Origin: Chondrosia reniformis
Lineage: Eukaryota > Porifera > Demospongiae > Chondrillida > Chondrillidae
Direction: 5' to 3'
Length of the DNA stretch: 64,000 bases
Assembly (NCBI GenBank): GCA_947172415.1
Contig: OX359197.1
Location: forward strand, 5,085,673 to 5,149,672
Shown: piece after piece, positions 1-16,815 of the stretch
Position numbering within the stretch: the first letter of the stretch is position 1
Layout: the number at the start of each line of letters is the position of its first letter
Translations under genes and position numbers: made by a program
The notes under the pieces: model-generated
The model's database searches: none
What the model was told of the DNA's origin: nothing
Seen by the model: the letters and a program-made list of their open reading frames with translations, nothing else

Positions 1-560
1 CACTAATAATAAGCATTGCTAACACACCACAGCATGGAAGTGAACATATTAAAGTGAAGTCGACACCAACCAGTTAATATGGATAAGTAGATGTTATCTG
101 TACCTACGTATGTATGTATGTATGTATGTATGTATGTATACGTTTCATCTCAAAGTGTGACTTAATTATTAGATAAGTACGTAATATAATATAAAGATTT
201 AACATTTCGTCAGTAATCTTTAGCTATACTAATTATTAAGAAAAATTCAGAAATAACTTTAATTTAGTACATAGTTAATTTAGTTAGAAATACGTACGTA
301 GCTACGAAAGCCAAAAATTAAACTGAAAAATTTATACTACAAAGGTTGTCAATATCATAATATGAGAACATTGCTGATAAAAATTATTGGAAATCAAGTA
401 AAGTAAAAAATATAGTCACAATTTAAGATGTCTGTAAGAATTTCTTTAAGCAAGAGTACATAACGATATTAATATTCATACTCTTTTCCACATTCCTATC
501 TCTTACGTATGTACTCTTGCTATATTATACATATAACACACAAGTGCTCGGAATACTTAC
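1..560. other. Intron or spacer sequence at the left edge (inside ADAM10-like gene)
   Basis: This stretch lies downstream of the last visible ADAM10 exon, in the minus-strand sense. It is AT-rich, with a short TATG microsatellite at about 109-139. I found no exon with splice sites and a plausible disintegrin or cysteine-rich sequence, so the remaining 3' exons are probably to the left of the window. Confidence 0.6.
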
Positions 561-3500
561 CAATAAAGCATCCACCTTGGTTTACTGGTCCCTGACTTCT
601 GTCGATCAGAAGGCGAATATAATTAATGCTACATGTTGAGAAGTCATCATTGTTGCCAAGATTCCCCCGGCTGGCGCTGGGGAACATAATGTAGTTGCCA
701 CCTGTGCTGTCACCTGGCGAACATGGACCACCAGTCTGCATTGGATCATGCTAAACACACACAGAAAAGACAAGATAAGACTTGTAAAGAACGTAGGTAC
801 ATGTATGTACATACGTACATACATGTAATAGTTTTAAAACCTGCCCCCAGGCTTTTAGACATTTACTGAGTTATCAGAGGGATATATCACATTGTATAAC
901 TATAATAAGAGGCCAAAGTGCCTCTTATTATAGTTATACGAATGTAATTTGCCTTGGTTGCCTCAGCAACGGAGTGTATACATATTTCTATCACATAGCC
1001 TTCGTACAGGCTTAGTGTATGTTTGCTTATTTTGTGTACGTATGTATGTATGTATGTATGTATGTATGTATGTATGTATGTATGTATGTATGTATGTATG
1101 TATGTATGTATGTATGTATGTATGTATGTATGTATGTATGTATGTATGTATGTATGTATGTATATGTGACAAATAACCAATAATTAACTACGTAAATAAA
1201 TTAGTTTGTTATAAAGCCTTCTTAGGCAGTTTATGCCAGCTACATAATAGCCACAGAAAATGCTTTACAGGATATAATCAGTGCTGTATTAGTAATTAGT
1301 ATACATTGTTATATGAAATAGTGTGAAAAGAGGAGGAGATTGATAGCGGTCTAAGTAAGGATTACAAACAAGAAATGTACATATGAAACATTAAAAGCAA
1401 ACAAGCCTGACCTATTTCACTGCAAATGCTTTTATATACATACAAATGGTACTGCATGCAAGTGTTTTCAACTAACCTAGATCTTTCAACTCACCTCAGA
1501 ACCAAAATTGTGTCCTAGCTCATGAGCAAAGGTAAGTTCCACAATCCTTTGTGCTACTAAAGAACCAAAGTTTACCAGAGTGACTATTCCAGTATTCAGC
1601 CTGCTAGCACACACACCACCAGTAGCACCAATCCGAGCAACATAAGCTAAACCAAGAACGCCTCGGTCAAAATCTCGAGCAGTGAATCTGCAGTAATTGT
1701 AGAATAGTAGAGCTTGGTTAGTACGTACTTTGGGAGTACACCTTTATAAACAGTACATACATATGTATTATCTCACATGTGTAGGTACGTAAATGCTTAC
1801 CTATAGGCCAGGCAGTAATCACTGTGATCCCTTTCATTTGAATGACGATCCAAATAGGATTGAACTTCTATGAATGGATCCTGAAAATTAGCTGGATCTG
1901 TAGTGGTAATTTCTACTGCACCAATCACAAAGCGAATTCCATCAGCAGCTGGTGTATCTACAAAGTTTGTGCTTTCATAGATTACATTTACTGCATTAAC
2001 CAAATTGGTGAGATAGGCCTTTGCTTGAGTTACACGTTGCTCTTGAGTAAATGAATTACTGGTAATCAGTTCATAAAACCTTTGATCTCCAATCAAGGAT
2101 AGTTTGCAGACTGTTCGTGTTCTGTCTTGTCTCTTAGTGCGTCCATTGTGAACAGTCTCTGGCTCAGTCAGTTTTAGTTGCTGAGCTTGCAGATTCTCAA
2201 AGGTGGCCTTGTCATTCAGACCACACATGCTCCCTTTGATCTGCGAATAATCTATGTCACTGCTTCGATACATGACCGAATGAAATGGCTTCTCTTCATC
2301 AAAGTACAAAGATGCTGGCTCAATGTGAAAATGTTCATTAGATGTCCTTATACTTCCAGTGAAGAACCCACGAGACACATCTCCATGCACCCTGATTGAA
2401 GAGTCCCCTAAACCAAGACATTACATACGTACATGCATGCATCGTACGTACATCGTATGTACATCCACCCAAATAATACGTACACACACATTAGAAAACT
2501 GTACTAAAGGTTGTCAATGTCACTTTGAATGACTGGAACTCAAGTAAAGAAAGCTCTTAAATTATAGGATTGGTGAACTAGGGAGGGATGCTGGACTATG
2601 GTGGACTAGGGAGGGATGGTGGACTAGGGAGGGATGGTGGACTAGAGAGGGATGGTGGACTAGGGAGGGATGGTGGACTAGGGAGGGATGGTGGACTAGA
2701 GAGGGATGGTGGACTAGGGAGGGATGGTGGACTAGAGAACAACTTAACTATATACGTACGTGCTAGTGTGATTTGGTATTCTTTAGTACAGGTATACACA
2801 TAGACAGAGGAAGGGGAAATACCCCAACACATGACTCACCCACAGCGTAACCATGGTAATTAGTTTGGTCTACTGATCTCACAGAACGGCCATTGACAGA
2901 TATTTTGAAGTCATCAGAATAGATCCTGGTATTGGGGTATAAGTGAAATTGGAAGTTCCTACAGAAGAGAATATGTAACTGGTGACAGCCATACCTCATT
3001 AGGTAGTGGTTAAAATATTGAACTTGGGAAAGAATGTGTTGTGGTATTTGGCAGATTTCACTTTAGTTGTTTAGCGGGTTCTCTCACCACACAATTAGCA
3101 GGCTCATAAGTTGACAATTATTTCTCAAAATTATCGAATGGCAAAATATATACATGTACATTGTACCATATGTACAGATGCTGGAAATAAGAAAGCTCCT
3201 CACATGTATGTACAACACGTATGTAGGTAAGGCAATACCAAATAGGTTAAGATTGTAAGTTTTGTATTGTCCTGTCACATTGTTTTGAAACTCAATGAGT
3301 GGACAAAAGACAGCTCTTTTGTCAGCAATAAGTACATACCTTACATGACCAAGTCACAAGAGATGGAACAACATGTGAATTCAGAGATGGAAACATGTGG
3401 GACATGTGTATGACATATTTAGAGTGCTTCAACCAGAAGGAGGGGCTGGAATGAGAATTTGTTACTAAAAATAGCATCATTGCTTTTAAATGAATCACAT

Positions 3501-6500
3501 GAACATTCAACACCTTCTTTGAAGGAAGTCATCTAATTACATTAAAATCCAATAGATTCACCATGCCATGCAGGACACTAACTTCAAAATAGTCCCCAGT
3601 CACCACAATAACTAAGTATGTGTTCAGAACTGTGTATATTCACATAATGACAGAACATATCGGACACTGTACAGTGGTACATACATTCCAACGGCTTCAG
3701 TTATAATTTAACAGTACAAACTGTTAACATGTAAACATGTGTGTAGTGACTGTATACTGAGTATGTATGTAGGTATTCTATTTTATACATGTACATAGGT
3801 ACTGTATTACCTATATAATACATAATCTTAATGATAACCAAACCACAACTGTTTAATCATATTAGAGGCAAAACTGTGAATAAACAATTGCTGACTATCA
3901 AAGCCCCAGGACAGCAGGTTAAGACATTAGTGCTCTGCCACTGGGCCTCAGTCATGTCTGCCATGAAAATGCAAGTATTTCCTCTCAGGTCACACCATCT
4001 TGCTCACTTTCCAAAGGCTTCAAATTTCAGCTCTAGGTTTCTCTTTCCGGCAATACTTCTGGATACTCTCCTGTGCTGCTCCATCAAATCATGATGGTTA
4101 TAGTTGAGCTCCTCAAAATGTGTGACAAACTTGCTAAGGGGACGTTTTTCTAAAAATGAAAATAAAATCAAAACAAGGGAAACATTTATAATAGTGAAAC
4201 CTACTCTATAATGTAAACATTATGTATACATACCCTAGATTTAGCATAGAGAGCCAAGGATTCACAGAAGATCAAGATAAAGAAAAAGACAAAGACTCCC
4301 AGGATCACTGATGAAGGGTGGAATTCCCAGAAACGGCTGTCTGACCCAGTGGAGAAGAAGATGAAAGAAGGGAAAAGAAGGAAGAAAAGACTCCTGTATC
4401 TTCATCTAAAGCTCTCTTTAGGTTTAGTTCCCCTATAGGCTCTTTTTACAGAATAGGCATATAGCATGTAGGAAAATGGTATCTTAGATTTTTCATACAT
4501 ACATACATATAATCAAGGGAGATCTCCTTCATACCAGATACGTATACGTATATAGGCTACATAACAGTTTTTTTTTTACGAACTACAGCAATGGGCACAC
4601 AAAAGACTTTAAGAGGACCACAAAATGACTCCAAGGGTCAGTGGTATATCTATAGTAGAAGTACAGAAATTGATTTATGGCACTGAAAGAAAGAAGAATT
4701 GCACCTCAAACATACATAGGTAGGTATATGCAGAGCTCTATAGGGTATAACTATAGGGTTATACCCATAGGTAGGTAGGTATATGCAGAGCTCTATAGGG
4801 TATAACTATAGGGTTATACCCATAGGTAGGTAGGTATATGCAGAGCTCTATAGGGTATAACTATAGGGTTATACCCAAAGGAATTACAATTACATCATAA
4901 ATACCAAAGACACGAAACCTTAGCAATCTAAAGGGAAGTAGTTCAATCAGGAACTTCTTCCATCATGAAGATGTGGTACATATGTACTTATTAGTTATGC
5001 ACTTATACCAGGGATACATGCATATATGTCTTCAATACAACAACACTGCTACACAGTGAATAGAAGAACATGCAACAGCAGTTAGTATCCATGACAACAT
5101 GGTTATCAGGTTAGGAACAATATAATCATGAATATCACAACACCATATAACATAGCACAGCTTTGTACAAGTGTCACAATGTATACTGTGATATGCTGTT
5201 ACTATAGCAATAAAATGGATTCTGCATAATCTGGCCATACATACATCTACCTCAACCAACCAATCAGTGACTGAATACACATACTAGTAAATAGAGAGAG
5301 CCTTAAATGAATTGGAGACCAGTAAAAACTAAACAGAATACACAGCAATCAGGAAGTAGTGTGTACTTATAAACTGTAAACTGAATATATCATCTGGTTC
5401 AAGTGAATTCATTTTTATAAAGGTTTCATTATACTTTATTACTCAGAAATCTGAAAACACTTTGTAAACAAACACACACTCTCTCTGCTCATTTAGCACT
5501 GGAATGAATAATGCATTACATTTAGAATCTTGTGGTTTGAGGTAACAAACACTAAGACCGAGGCTGAAGCCAACAACTTGAGCTACAGGCCTGAAGTCAT
5601 TCACTCTGCTTACAATGTACTGATGTGAATAGGAACACAGCTTAACAAGTTCCTATAGGAAAAGGATTATGTACCCAAGTCAGTACTTGAACTTTCTATA
5701 GACCTTTCCTCAGGAGAGCTTACTTTAACAAAGAAATTTAGGCTTTAAATTCAAAGAATTTCAATTAAACTGTCAATAGCTTTCTACATTTAGTAACTGC
5801 TTAGCACATTCACTTCAAATGCTGAATCCTTAGGAGTACATAGTAACAGTTCCTAAGCGCCTAGGTGAATCGTTCCTTAATAATGTTCACTGTCCAACCT
5901 TCAAACACTTGCCATTTAAAAGTTAGCCTACATGTACATAAACCCATACAAAAGACATACGTACATTCCATATTTAACAGAAAAGGACATGGTGTAACTA
6001 TATCGCCTACTGGTTATGTAGGCAGTGATTGTACGTATATACGGTTTTCACTTCAATCCAAAATGATTAGAATAAAGAAAATCAGTCACTAAATAAATGC
6101 TTATAGTTAACAAGAACCAGATCTCTTCCATGTTGCCATTAAGTCTGTAACCCCGTAAGGCTATGATTAAATACACTTCCCGTAACTCCATAAATTTTGG
6201 TCACACCTTAATGACTGGCCTAACTGACGTTAGTAATTATCGTCGTTTATAGTCCCAGAGAGGATAATTCGACAGGATGATTTACATTATCACATGAACG
6301 CCTCAGAATAAAAGCAACCACTGGGCGGAGGAGTAGACAGCTGCTGGGAACAAGATAAACGGCAGCAGTTGCTTCTGTCCATCCTTATTTATCACAATAG
6401 TATTACAGACTACTAGCATAAGTAACTTATATCCTTCAACAATGCCTTCATTCTGAGGTACAGAATCAAAGATCTACCGAGTTTTGTATCTAATTCCATT

Positions 6501-6582
6501 GATCACCAAACCGATTGTACTTGACCGACTTACCAGCAGTGCTGAATTCGAGTAATAAGAGAAGAGCAACTATTTTTAACAT
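561..6582 (-). CDS. ADAM10: ADAM10/Kuzbanian-like membrane metalloprotease, 5' six exons (3' end outside window)
   Basis: A zinc-dependent sheddase; family members cleave Notch and other membrane proteins at the cell surface. Exons on the minus strand: 6582-6534, 4149-4008, 2958-2840, 2407-1801, 1687-1495 and 750-561, all with GT/AG borders and matching phases (about 433 residues). Exon 1 begins at an ATG and encodes a hydrophobic signal peptide ([16 protein letters not shown]). The prodomain follows, with an ADAM10-type N-terminus ([14 protein letters not shown]), an SMCGLND cysteine near residue 165 that may be the cysteine switch, and a furin-like RTKR site at about 193-196. The catalytic domain ends with [11 protein letters not shown] at residues 361-371: the three zinc-binding histidines and the catalytic glutamate are all present. 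The motif [16 protein letters not shown] and the following [11 protein letters not shown] segment favour ADAM10 over ADAM17. The disintegrin, transmembrane and cytoplasmic parts are not in the window. It is transcribed divergently from the small ORF at 6957. Confidence 0.93.
894..939. repeat. Perfect 20-bp inverted repeat, 6-nt spacer (ADAM10 intron)
   Basis: The arms at 894-913 and 920-939 are exact reverse complements around a 6-base spacer. It lies in the intron between ADAM10 exons 5 and 6, just upstream of the TATG microsatellite. It could be a degenerate fold-back element or a stable RNA hairpin. Confidence 0.8.
1040..1163. repeat. (TATG)n microsatellite
   Basis: About 30 uninterrupted 4-bp units in an ADAM10 intron. 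The periodic YVCM and HTYI reading frames seen here are artefacts of the repeat. Confidence 0.97.
2576..2742. repeat. 18-bp minisatellite (GGACTAGGGAGGGATGGT type)
   Basis: About eight near-identical 18-bp units with a G-rich plus strand, lying in the ADAM10 intron between exons 3 and 4. Some units read AGAGAG in place of AGGGAG, so the array is built from two alternating unit variants. Confidence 0.95.
4257..4497 (+). repeat. Dispersed repeat family R1 (about 245 bp), copy 1
   Basis: One of at least four long copies in the window (also 24192-24436, 42316-42566 and 59304-59545) plus fragments at 8812 and 61482. The strand given is the one on which a lysine-rich frame of about 60 codons stays open ([30 protein letters not shown]). 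No terminal inverted repeat or poly(A) tail is obvious. Probably a SINE or a non-autonomous element; class unknown. Confidence 0.85.
4716..4880. repeat. 53-bp minisatellite with internal palindrome, three units
   Basis: Three tandem units of about 53 bp in ADAM10 intron 1. Each contains GGTAGGTATATGCAGAGCTC followed by a near-palindrome of GGGTATAAC and GTTATACCC around TATAG. The units are almost identical, so the array is young. Confidence 0.93.
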
Positions 6583-6956
6583 GATTCTTCTCGCTCTTTA
6601 CGTTTCTAGATCTGAAGGGGCAGGTTTCTCGCGGAAGTCTTCTCACTCAACGCCTCTCTCAAATATGGATGTGTGGGTGTGCGCAGCTGATACCAATAGG
6701 GCGTTTTCATGCGTGTGATATTGATGACGTTGTGAGCCCCCCGTGAATAGGGTGCGGGGGGTAATTTCTTAGGAATACGGGGGGAAGCATTTTAGGGAAA
6801 ATAGTCCCCCTTGTTAGAGCAGATCAGCCGGTATGCGCACAGCGCTATAGGCCTTCGAATGAAAGTACGCAATCAATCGCTTCATTGATTAAGCTACGTA
6901 CGTATACGCAGTGTCTAGTATTCGTTTAAAAACGACTTATTTCACTTGAAAGCTGA
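6583..6956. promoter_or_regulatory. Spacer upstream of ADAM10-like gene
   Basis: This 374-bp spacer separates the ADAM10 start codon (minus strand) from a small plus-strand ORF. It holds a G-rich tract near 6750-6785 and no other convincing gene. It is presumed to include the ADAM10 promoter; no TATA box is apparent. Confidence 0.4.
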
Positions 6957-7112
6957 ATGGCTACTAACGAGGAAGAAGCAGTAAAAGATCCAGAAGGCCA
7001 ATTCAGAGTATTTACTGTTACCTCGAAACAGGAAATTATCCAAAAGTTAGCAAGAATACTAGTGAATTTATTTAATTTAGTGTTCCTTAATTTGCTTCAT
7101 ACTATAGACTAA
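6957..7112 (+). CDS. Small ORF of 51 residues, unrecognised
   Basis: An ATG-initiated frame beginning MATNEEEAVKDPEG and ending in TAA. The N-terminal half is acidic and hydrophilic. The C-terminal half is a leucine- and isoleucine-rich stretch that could be an amphipathic or membrane helix (ARILVNLFNLVFLNLL). I do not recognise it. It could be a genuine microprotein, or the first exon of a spliced gene whose later exons I could not find before UFSP1, which converges on it. Chance is also possible, although an ATG followed by an acidic, charged start in an otherwise AT-rich stretch is mildly suggestive. Confidence is low. Confidence 0.25.
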   Translation: MATNEEEAVKDPEGQFRVFTVTSKQEIIQKLARILVNLFNLVFLNLLHTID

Positions 7113-7605
7113 TTAAATGTAGGTAGGTAAATTACAGCTTCAAAACTCATGTACAGATGATGGCAGTCTCACTTAATAACTTGCATGCGGAAGCACCCGG
7201 AACACCTAACTATTTTTATTCTATTATTATAATTTCTATTCTACATTTACACATACATTAAATACTGGGTTTACTTTAGCTTACATATACATTATGATAC
7301 TCCATCCTCCACCTAACCACATGAGATTCATCGATACAGGTACAAAGGACTGCTTCAGCTATCAAGTGAGCATGAATATTCCAAAATGGTGATCAACATG
7401 GTTAATACATACTAAGGAACATACAAATAGAGAGAAAATTTCAATTTGTTACTTTCAGAAAGCCTACTGTAGGGATACAGTGCAAACAGATAAAACATAA
7501 GATGTACTCATGCATTTGCTTTCATATTTAATAAAATACCACATGATCAGGTGAGATTTTCTATAGACATGACACAAACAGTTCAACAACAAATGTTGCA
7601 AAATA
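7113..7605. other. Intergenic, AT-rich
   Basis: Contains the presumed 3' UTR of UFSP1 (minus strand). I see no other gene or repeat in it. Confidence 0.5.
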
Positions 7606-8259
7606 TTAGGTCAATGGTAAACAAAAGTTGTAAAATGAAGATGTGTTAAAAATTTCATTCATAGTGAACCACTTTATTCCTTCGTCCTTTAAAATATCAT
7701 CAACTGTATCAGGACCGCAGTAATGTGGATCTGCAATCAGGAAGAGCGACTCTTCAGGAGAATCTGCTCTGAAGGCTAACCCTACTAACGTCTTTGAGGC
7801 TCCATCCACGTCTCCTCCGATCATCACAGGAGAACCGTGCTTTTGAAAGTGCTGGTTCAACGTTTGCAGGACCTCACGTGATACAGGCTGCCCAGCAGGA
7901 TGATGGACCAGCCTGCAGGGCACGTTGTACCATTCGTCTATGACTATTGAGGCTTCAAACGTTCCTATCCATTCCTTGGATCCGATGAATGAGGGACACT
8001 TGTCTCCTACGCGGACCAAGGTCTGTTGAATGTCCTGAATGGTTGGCACCTCTGTCGGTACCTGGCTATGGAGTGATCTCGAAGATTTGATTGAAGAACA
8101 AAGTGTCTGTAGAGTTCTGTAGCCGCATCCCCATGCTACGTCATCGACACCGTCACACTTGTAGTGAAAGAAGTAGCAAGTATCTTTAACGCTTGTTGTA
8201 CTACCGTCGCACTTTAGGAGATCACACACGCTAGCAACGCTTACTAAAGCGGAATACAT
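7606..8259 (-). CDS. UFSP1: UFM1-specific protease 1 (UFSP1-like), single exon
   Basis: A cysteine peptidase of the UFSP family (C78), which matures the UFM1 precursor and removes UFM1 from targets. The 217-residue product matches the length I recall for mouse UfSP1. The catalytic cysteine is C45 in DDVAWGCGYRTLQTLC, and the catalytic Asp and His are D177 and H179 in the ADPHYCG motif, so the enzyme looks intact. I start it at the first in-frame ATG (8259). The frame stays open upstream to a GTG at 8304, so an N-terminal extension from a non-ATG codon is possible. It is intronless, unlike its neighbours. It is divergent from RAB11, with 309 bp between start codons. Substrate binding and the wider UFM1 pathway are inferred from the family, not from this window. 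Confidence 0.92.
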   Translation of the reverse strand: MYSALVSVASVCDLLKCDGSTTSVKDTCYFFHYKCDGVDDVAWGCGYRTLQTLCSSIKSSRSLHSQVPTEVPTIQDIQQTLVRVGDKCPSFIGSKEWIGTFEASIVIDEWYNVPCRLVHHPAGQPVSREVLQTLNQHFQKHGSPVMIGGDVDGASKTLVGLAFRADSPEESLFLIADPHYCGPDTVDDILKDEGIKWFTMNEIFNTSSFYNFCLPLT

Positions 8260-8568
8260 GATATAGACCTGACGACTTCGCTTAATCCAAATATGGCATG
8301 TCACGTGCTCAAGGGATGTCTTACTAATTACCCACCCACTTTGCTAACGCCGTCATCTTTCTTTTTTACGCAATTTGGCACGTCCACAGAAGGACTCGTA
8401 GATAGTAAGACCATTTTCCGTAAATGCTATTTTGTACACTGTTTTATGTTCTTTGTGTATATTTAATGCTAATGTAGTTTAGCTTATTTGTGAAGGTTTC
8501 TTAAAAATGAATATCCGCCATTTTACCGTCCATCTCTTATTTTTATCTTTGAGGGCGACCAAGAAGAC
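8260..8568. promoter_or_regulatory. Likely bidirectional promoter, UFSP1 and RAB11
   Basis: The 309 bp between divergent start codons include a CACGTG E-box at 8302-8307 and no TATA box at the usual spacing. The arrangement implies a shared promoter for two housekeeping genes. Confidence 0.55.
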
Positions 8569-13694
<5,126 letters not shown>

Positions 13695-13984
13695 TCGAGC
13701 ACTTAGAGAGAGCTGTACACTTTCAACTCAAAAATCTCTAGAGCAAAAACTGTATGCTTATAATTCTTCCACAATTCCTGGTTGAAAGAGTGCATGTTTA
13801 GATAAATATAGGTTTTCTGTATTATAGTGATTATATACATGTATTACCATTCAAATGTTTACAGGATATCGACCATATGTACATGCATACTTGGAAACTC
13901 TGCATGTGTAGCTATATAGTCTATAGCTTGCAATGGAAAGCTCATTTAGAGAGGTAGTTTTAGTACACTAGTAGTTTCACATAT

Positions 13985-14330
13985 CAATAGTATGAATGGT
14001 AGTAGCAAGCTAAGGGACCTGATGGATAAGTGAGGAATCAAGGTATAGTACTGAAATTAGAAATAGAGAGGTTAGAAGTCTGATAGCCAAACTGAGAGGT
14101 GCACTGCTTGACTAAGGATTGAGGAGTGAAGGTGGTTACAGATAGAAAGGGAAGATAGAATATGCCAAAATTGCAACTTAATAGATCTGTGGAAGACCGT
14201 GCCCATTTTATCTTTAGGTGTGGAAAACCTAGTCTCAGAAATGTAAGAGCTAGTCTGCTTTAGGAGTTAAAAGAAATAGGTAATTACTAATTGTATTAAG
14301 AGAGGCCTGTAAAAGTAAAAGATTTGGTTC
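13985..14330 (+). mobile_element. Degenerate non-LTR retrotransposon (LINE) 3' fragment
   Basis: Closely similar to 31540-31930. Broken frames still show the C-terminal LINE signature: RNREVRSLIAKLRG, then an NCNL..EDxxHFIFRCGKPSLRNVRASLL zinc-knuckle-like segment. It carries frameshifts and lacks the endonuclease and reverse transcriptase, so it is a dead 5'-truncated copy. Confidence 0.7.
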
Positions 14331-14801
14331 GTTACTGTTGACAATGTGGAAAAAACGTACCTACCCTGGCAATTAACCCCCATGGCTCCCTCACCTGCAT
14401 ATCACCCTTGTTTTATACATATTACGTTTTAAATTATTATTCACATGTATATTCACTCACCTTATTTGTTGTATACAACCACACCCACATACACCACACC
14501 AAACATTTATTATCACTTATATGATGCACCACCTCCGAACTCGGTGCTTGTATGTGCTTGTATGGGAAGTGCGGCCTGGTAGCCTTAAGTGACAATGGCT
14601 TAATGCGCCCAGGCAGCCGGGCTATATGTACCTGGGCAGACAGCCTGGTAGCCTTAAGTGGCAATGGTTTATACGTGTCCAGGTATAGCCCTGTGCCCCT
14701 TAACCACTTTTGGTTTGCTTTTTTATACATTCATTGTATGCATGGGCACTCTAATAATTATATAATAATTATAATAATAATAATAATATAGTCATATCAC
14801 A
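14331..14801. other. Spacer between RAB11 and UNC93 copy 1, with a short direct duplication
   Basis: AT-rich apart from 14560-14705, where GCCTGGTAGCCTTAAGTG and the following roughly 20 bases occur twice (14572 and 14642). An ATAATAA-rich run lies at 14758-14790. No gene is evident. Confidence 0.5.
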
Positions 14802-16815
14802 TTACATTTTTAATTCATAAACACCATTTTGATGAGTCAGGCATAGTTTTTCTCCATAAATGGCCTCAGCGATGATGTACATAATGAGAGCTATTACGAT
14901 TACAACAGTGAGTATCCATAGATTAATTTCAATAGATATTGAACTTGAGATGAAGTAATTGCAGGCTCCCCCAAATGAATGGAATGCCCAGACAAGGATC
15001 AAAACTTCTGTAGTTAACTTATCCTTGCTCCCAATGATGCTACAATATACTAATGGAATAAGGTATACAGGTATAAAGGATATTTTTATGTAGACGTATT
15101 AAATTGCTACGTATACCTTATAAAATTTCTATATAATAATATGTATACTTACTTATTGGTGCAATAACCCAAAAGGAATTTGTAACACCAAATACAGCTG
15201 ATAACAAGAAAATAGCTACAAAGTTAGGCTGTCTGTTCCAAAATATCAAAAAGAGGCAAATAGCCATGTGAAATGCTGACACAATTATAGCAGCTGCAGT
15301 TCTAGTGGTGTAAAGGGTAATCTTTCCGGTAGCTAAGAGTACTAAGAAGCCAGATGTTGCCCAGACAATGACTGCTATACCAACGTAGGGTATTCCGACA
15401 CACTCTGACACAAAATGCTAAGCATGGGGAAATGGGAAAGTCACAAAGTACATAAATCTCAACAATTTGGAAAATTTAAAGGATAAAACATGTACATACC
15501 GTACTATATCACCGTCTTTAGGAAAATGGCATTTTAACCTTTATAATACATATGTCATCAAATCTACATCTTTGAGATAGTACATCTTCCAAACTTTTTG
15601 AGTGTCTAAAGATGCAAGCGCAGTTGTTTTACAGCTGTCAAGTTGCTGATGCATGGAGGAGACTGCATCCTTAGATGCCACAATATGGAATTTGAGGGAT
15701 ATATATACCATCTTAAAGATATGAATATATACATGTACTAGTATATACATTCATATTCTCAGAGAAGGTCGATATAGATAAACATCAATACAAGATATAT
15801 GCATCGTAGCAACAAATTAGTTAAATTCAATAACCTTTGTAAAAGCCCCTATAAAGAAGCCAATATCTAATCCTGACAGAAAACTTCCAGCAAGAGGTAA
15901 CAAATATGAAGGTTGTTTCAGCATCCATAACATAGAACAGATTCGCTTCTTTAAGTCCTTAATAATCTTCTGTTTGGATTTCCAGAATTCACAGTTAAGA
16001 TCATTGGGAAGAAAAAGGGAGAAAATGATGCTAAACACACCTATAATTGAACTAGTACCAACAATTGCATAATATGTAGCAAGAGAGAGTGCAGCCAGAG
16101 TAATTGGTTTATCACAGACATCAGATCTAGATTGATTAACAGGAGTTGTTGAATTCTGAAAAACAGGGTCTGTAAGCAAAAATGCAGTAGTTACACCATT
16201 GGCAAGTGATGCACCTAGCCTCAGTGAAAACATGAGAACACTCTGAAGAATGGCAATGTACCGCTTAGTGTTTTCCTCCACATCACCAGGCTTGTTCTGA
16301 GCTATGGTCACAGCGCTCTGATTAACATAGGCTGGGGTACCATTCATTATAATACCAAACCCTACCCCAAGAAGAACAGATGATGGCATTAAAGTGTACC
16401 AGGAAGGATAGAAATTAGCTAGTGTGAAACTCAAGTAGCAGATACTGCCGAGGAGGGTTGTTAGTTTTAGGCCAATTAGGTCAACAATTAGGGGAACCAA
16501 AAAGTTGGCCACAACCCAGGAGGCCCACTGAAGACCCAGTGCCACAAAGCCCAGGACCTCATGAAGAGATGTCTGACTTCCAGCTAGTATGTGATAACAA
16601 CTGTTAGCAAGGAACATTACAGAAACCGCAAAGAAAACGTTACAATATGATCTTTTTACCGACAAATCACTACGAGACTCCATCATTTTGTTTTGTGTCA
16701 TCTGATCTGAAACTACCAATTTAGCTTCAGTCTCTTCGAAATCTAGACCTTGGACTTCATTTCGAATTCCATGTACAATGTTTTCAGTGTAACTTTCAAC
16801 CGGACTGGAAGGCAT
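14802..16815 (-). CDS. UNC93-like membrane protein, tandem copy 1
   Basis: A 495-residue member of the UNC93 branch of the major facilitator superfamily. Animal homologues include UNC93A and UNC93B1 and nematode UNC-93, a potassium-channel regulator. Exons: 16815-15835, 15417-15149 and 15039-14802. A hydrophilic cytoplasmic N-terminus of about 55 residues precedes a first helix (FFAVSVMFLANSCYHI) and a further series of hydrophobic segments, about 10-12 in all. A loop rich in NxS/T sites (NST, NQS near residue 225) lies mid-protein. The exon 1 donor is a non-consensus AAG|GTTATT shared by all four copies, and exon 2 uses AA|GTATAC, which keeps frame into exon 3. Substrate unknown. All three exons are intact. 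Confidence 0.88.

Noticed and set aside
887-1180. Repeating HTYI/YVCM frames
   Set aside because: Translation of the TATG microsatellite.
14540-14710. Possible tRNA-derived SINE head
   Set aside because: Short direct duplication present, but I could not build a cloverleaf or find A and B boxes with correct spacing.
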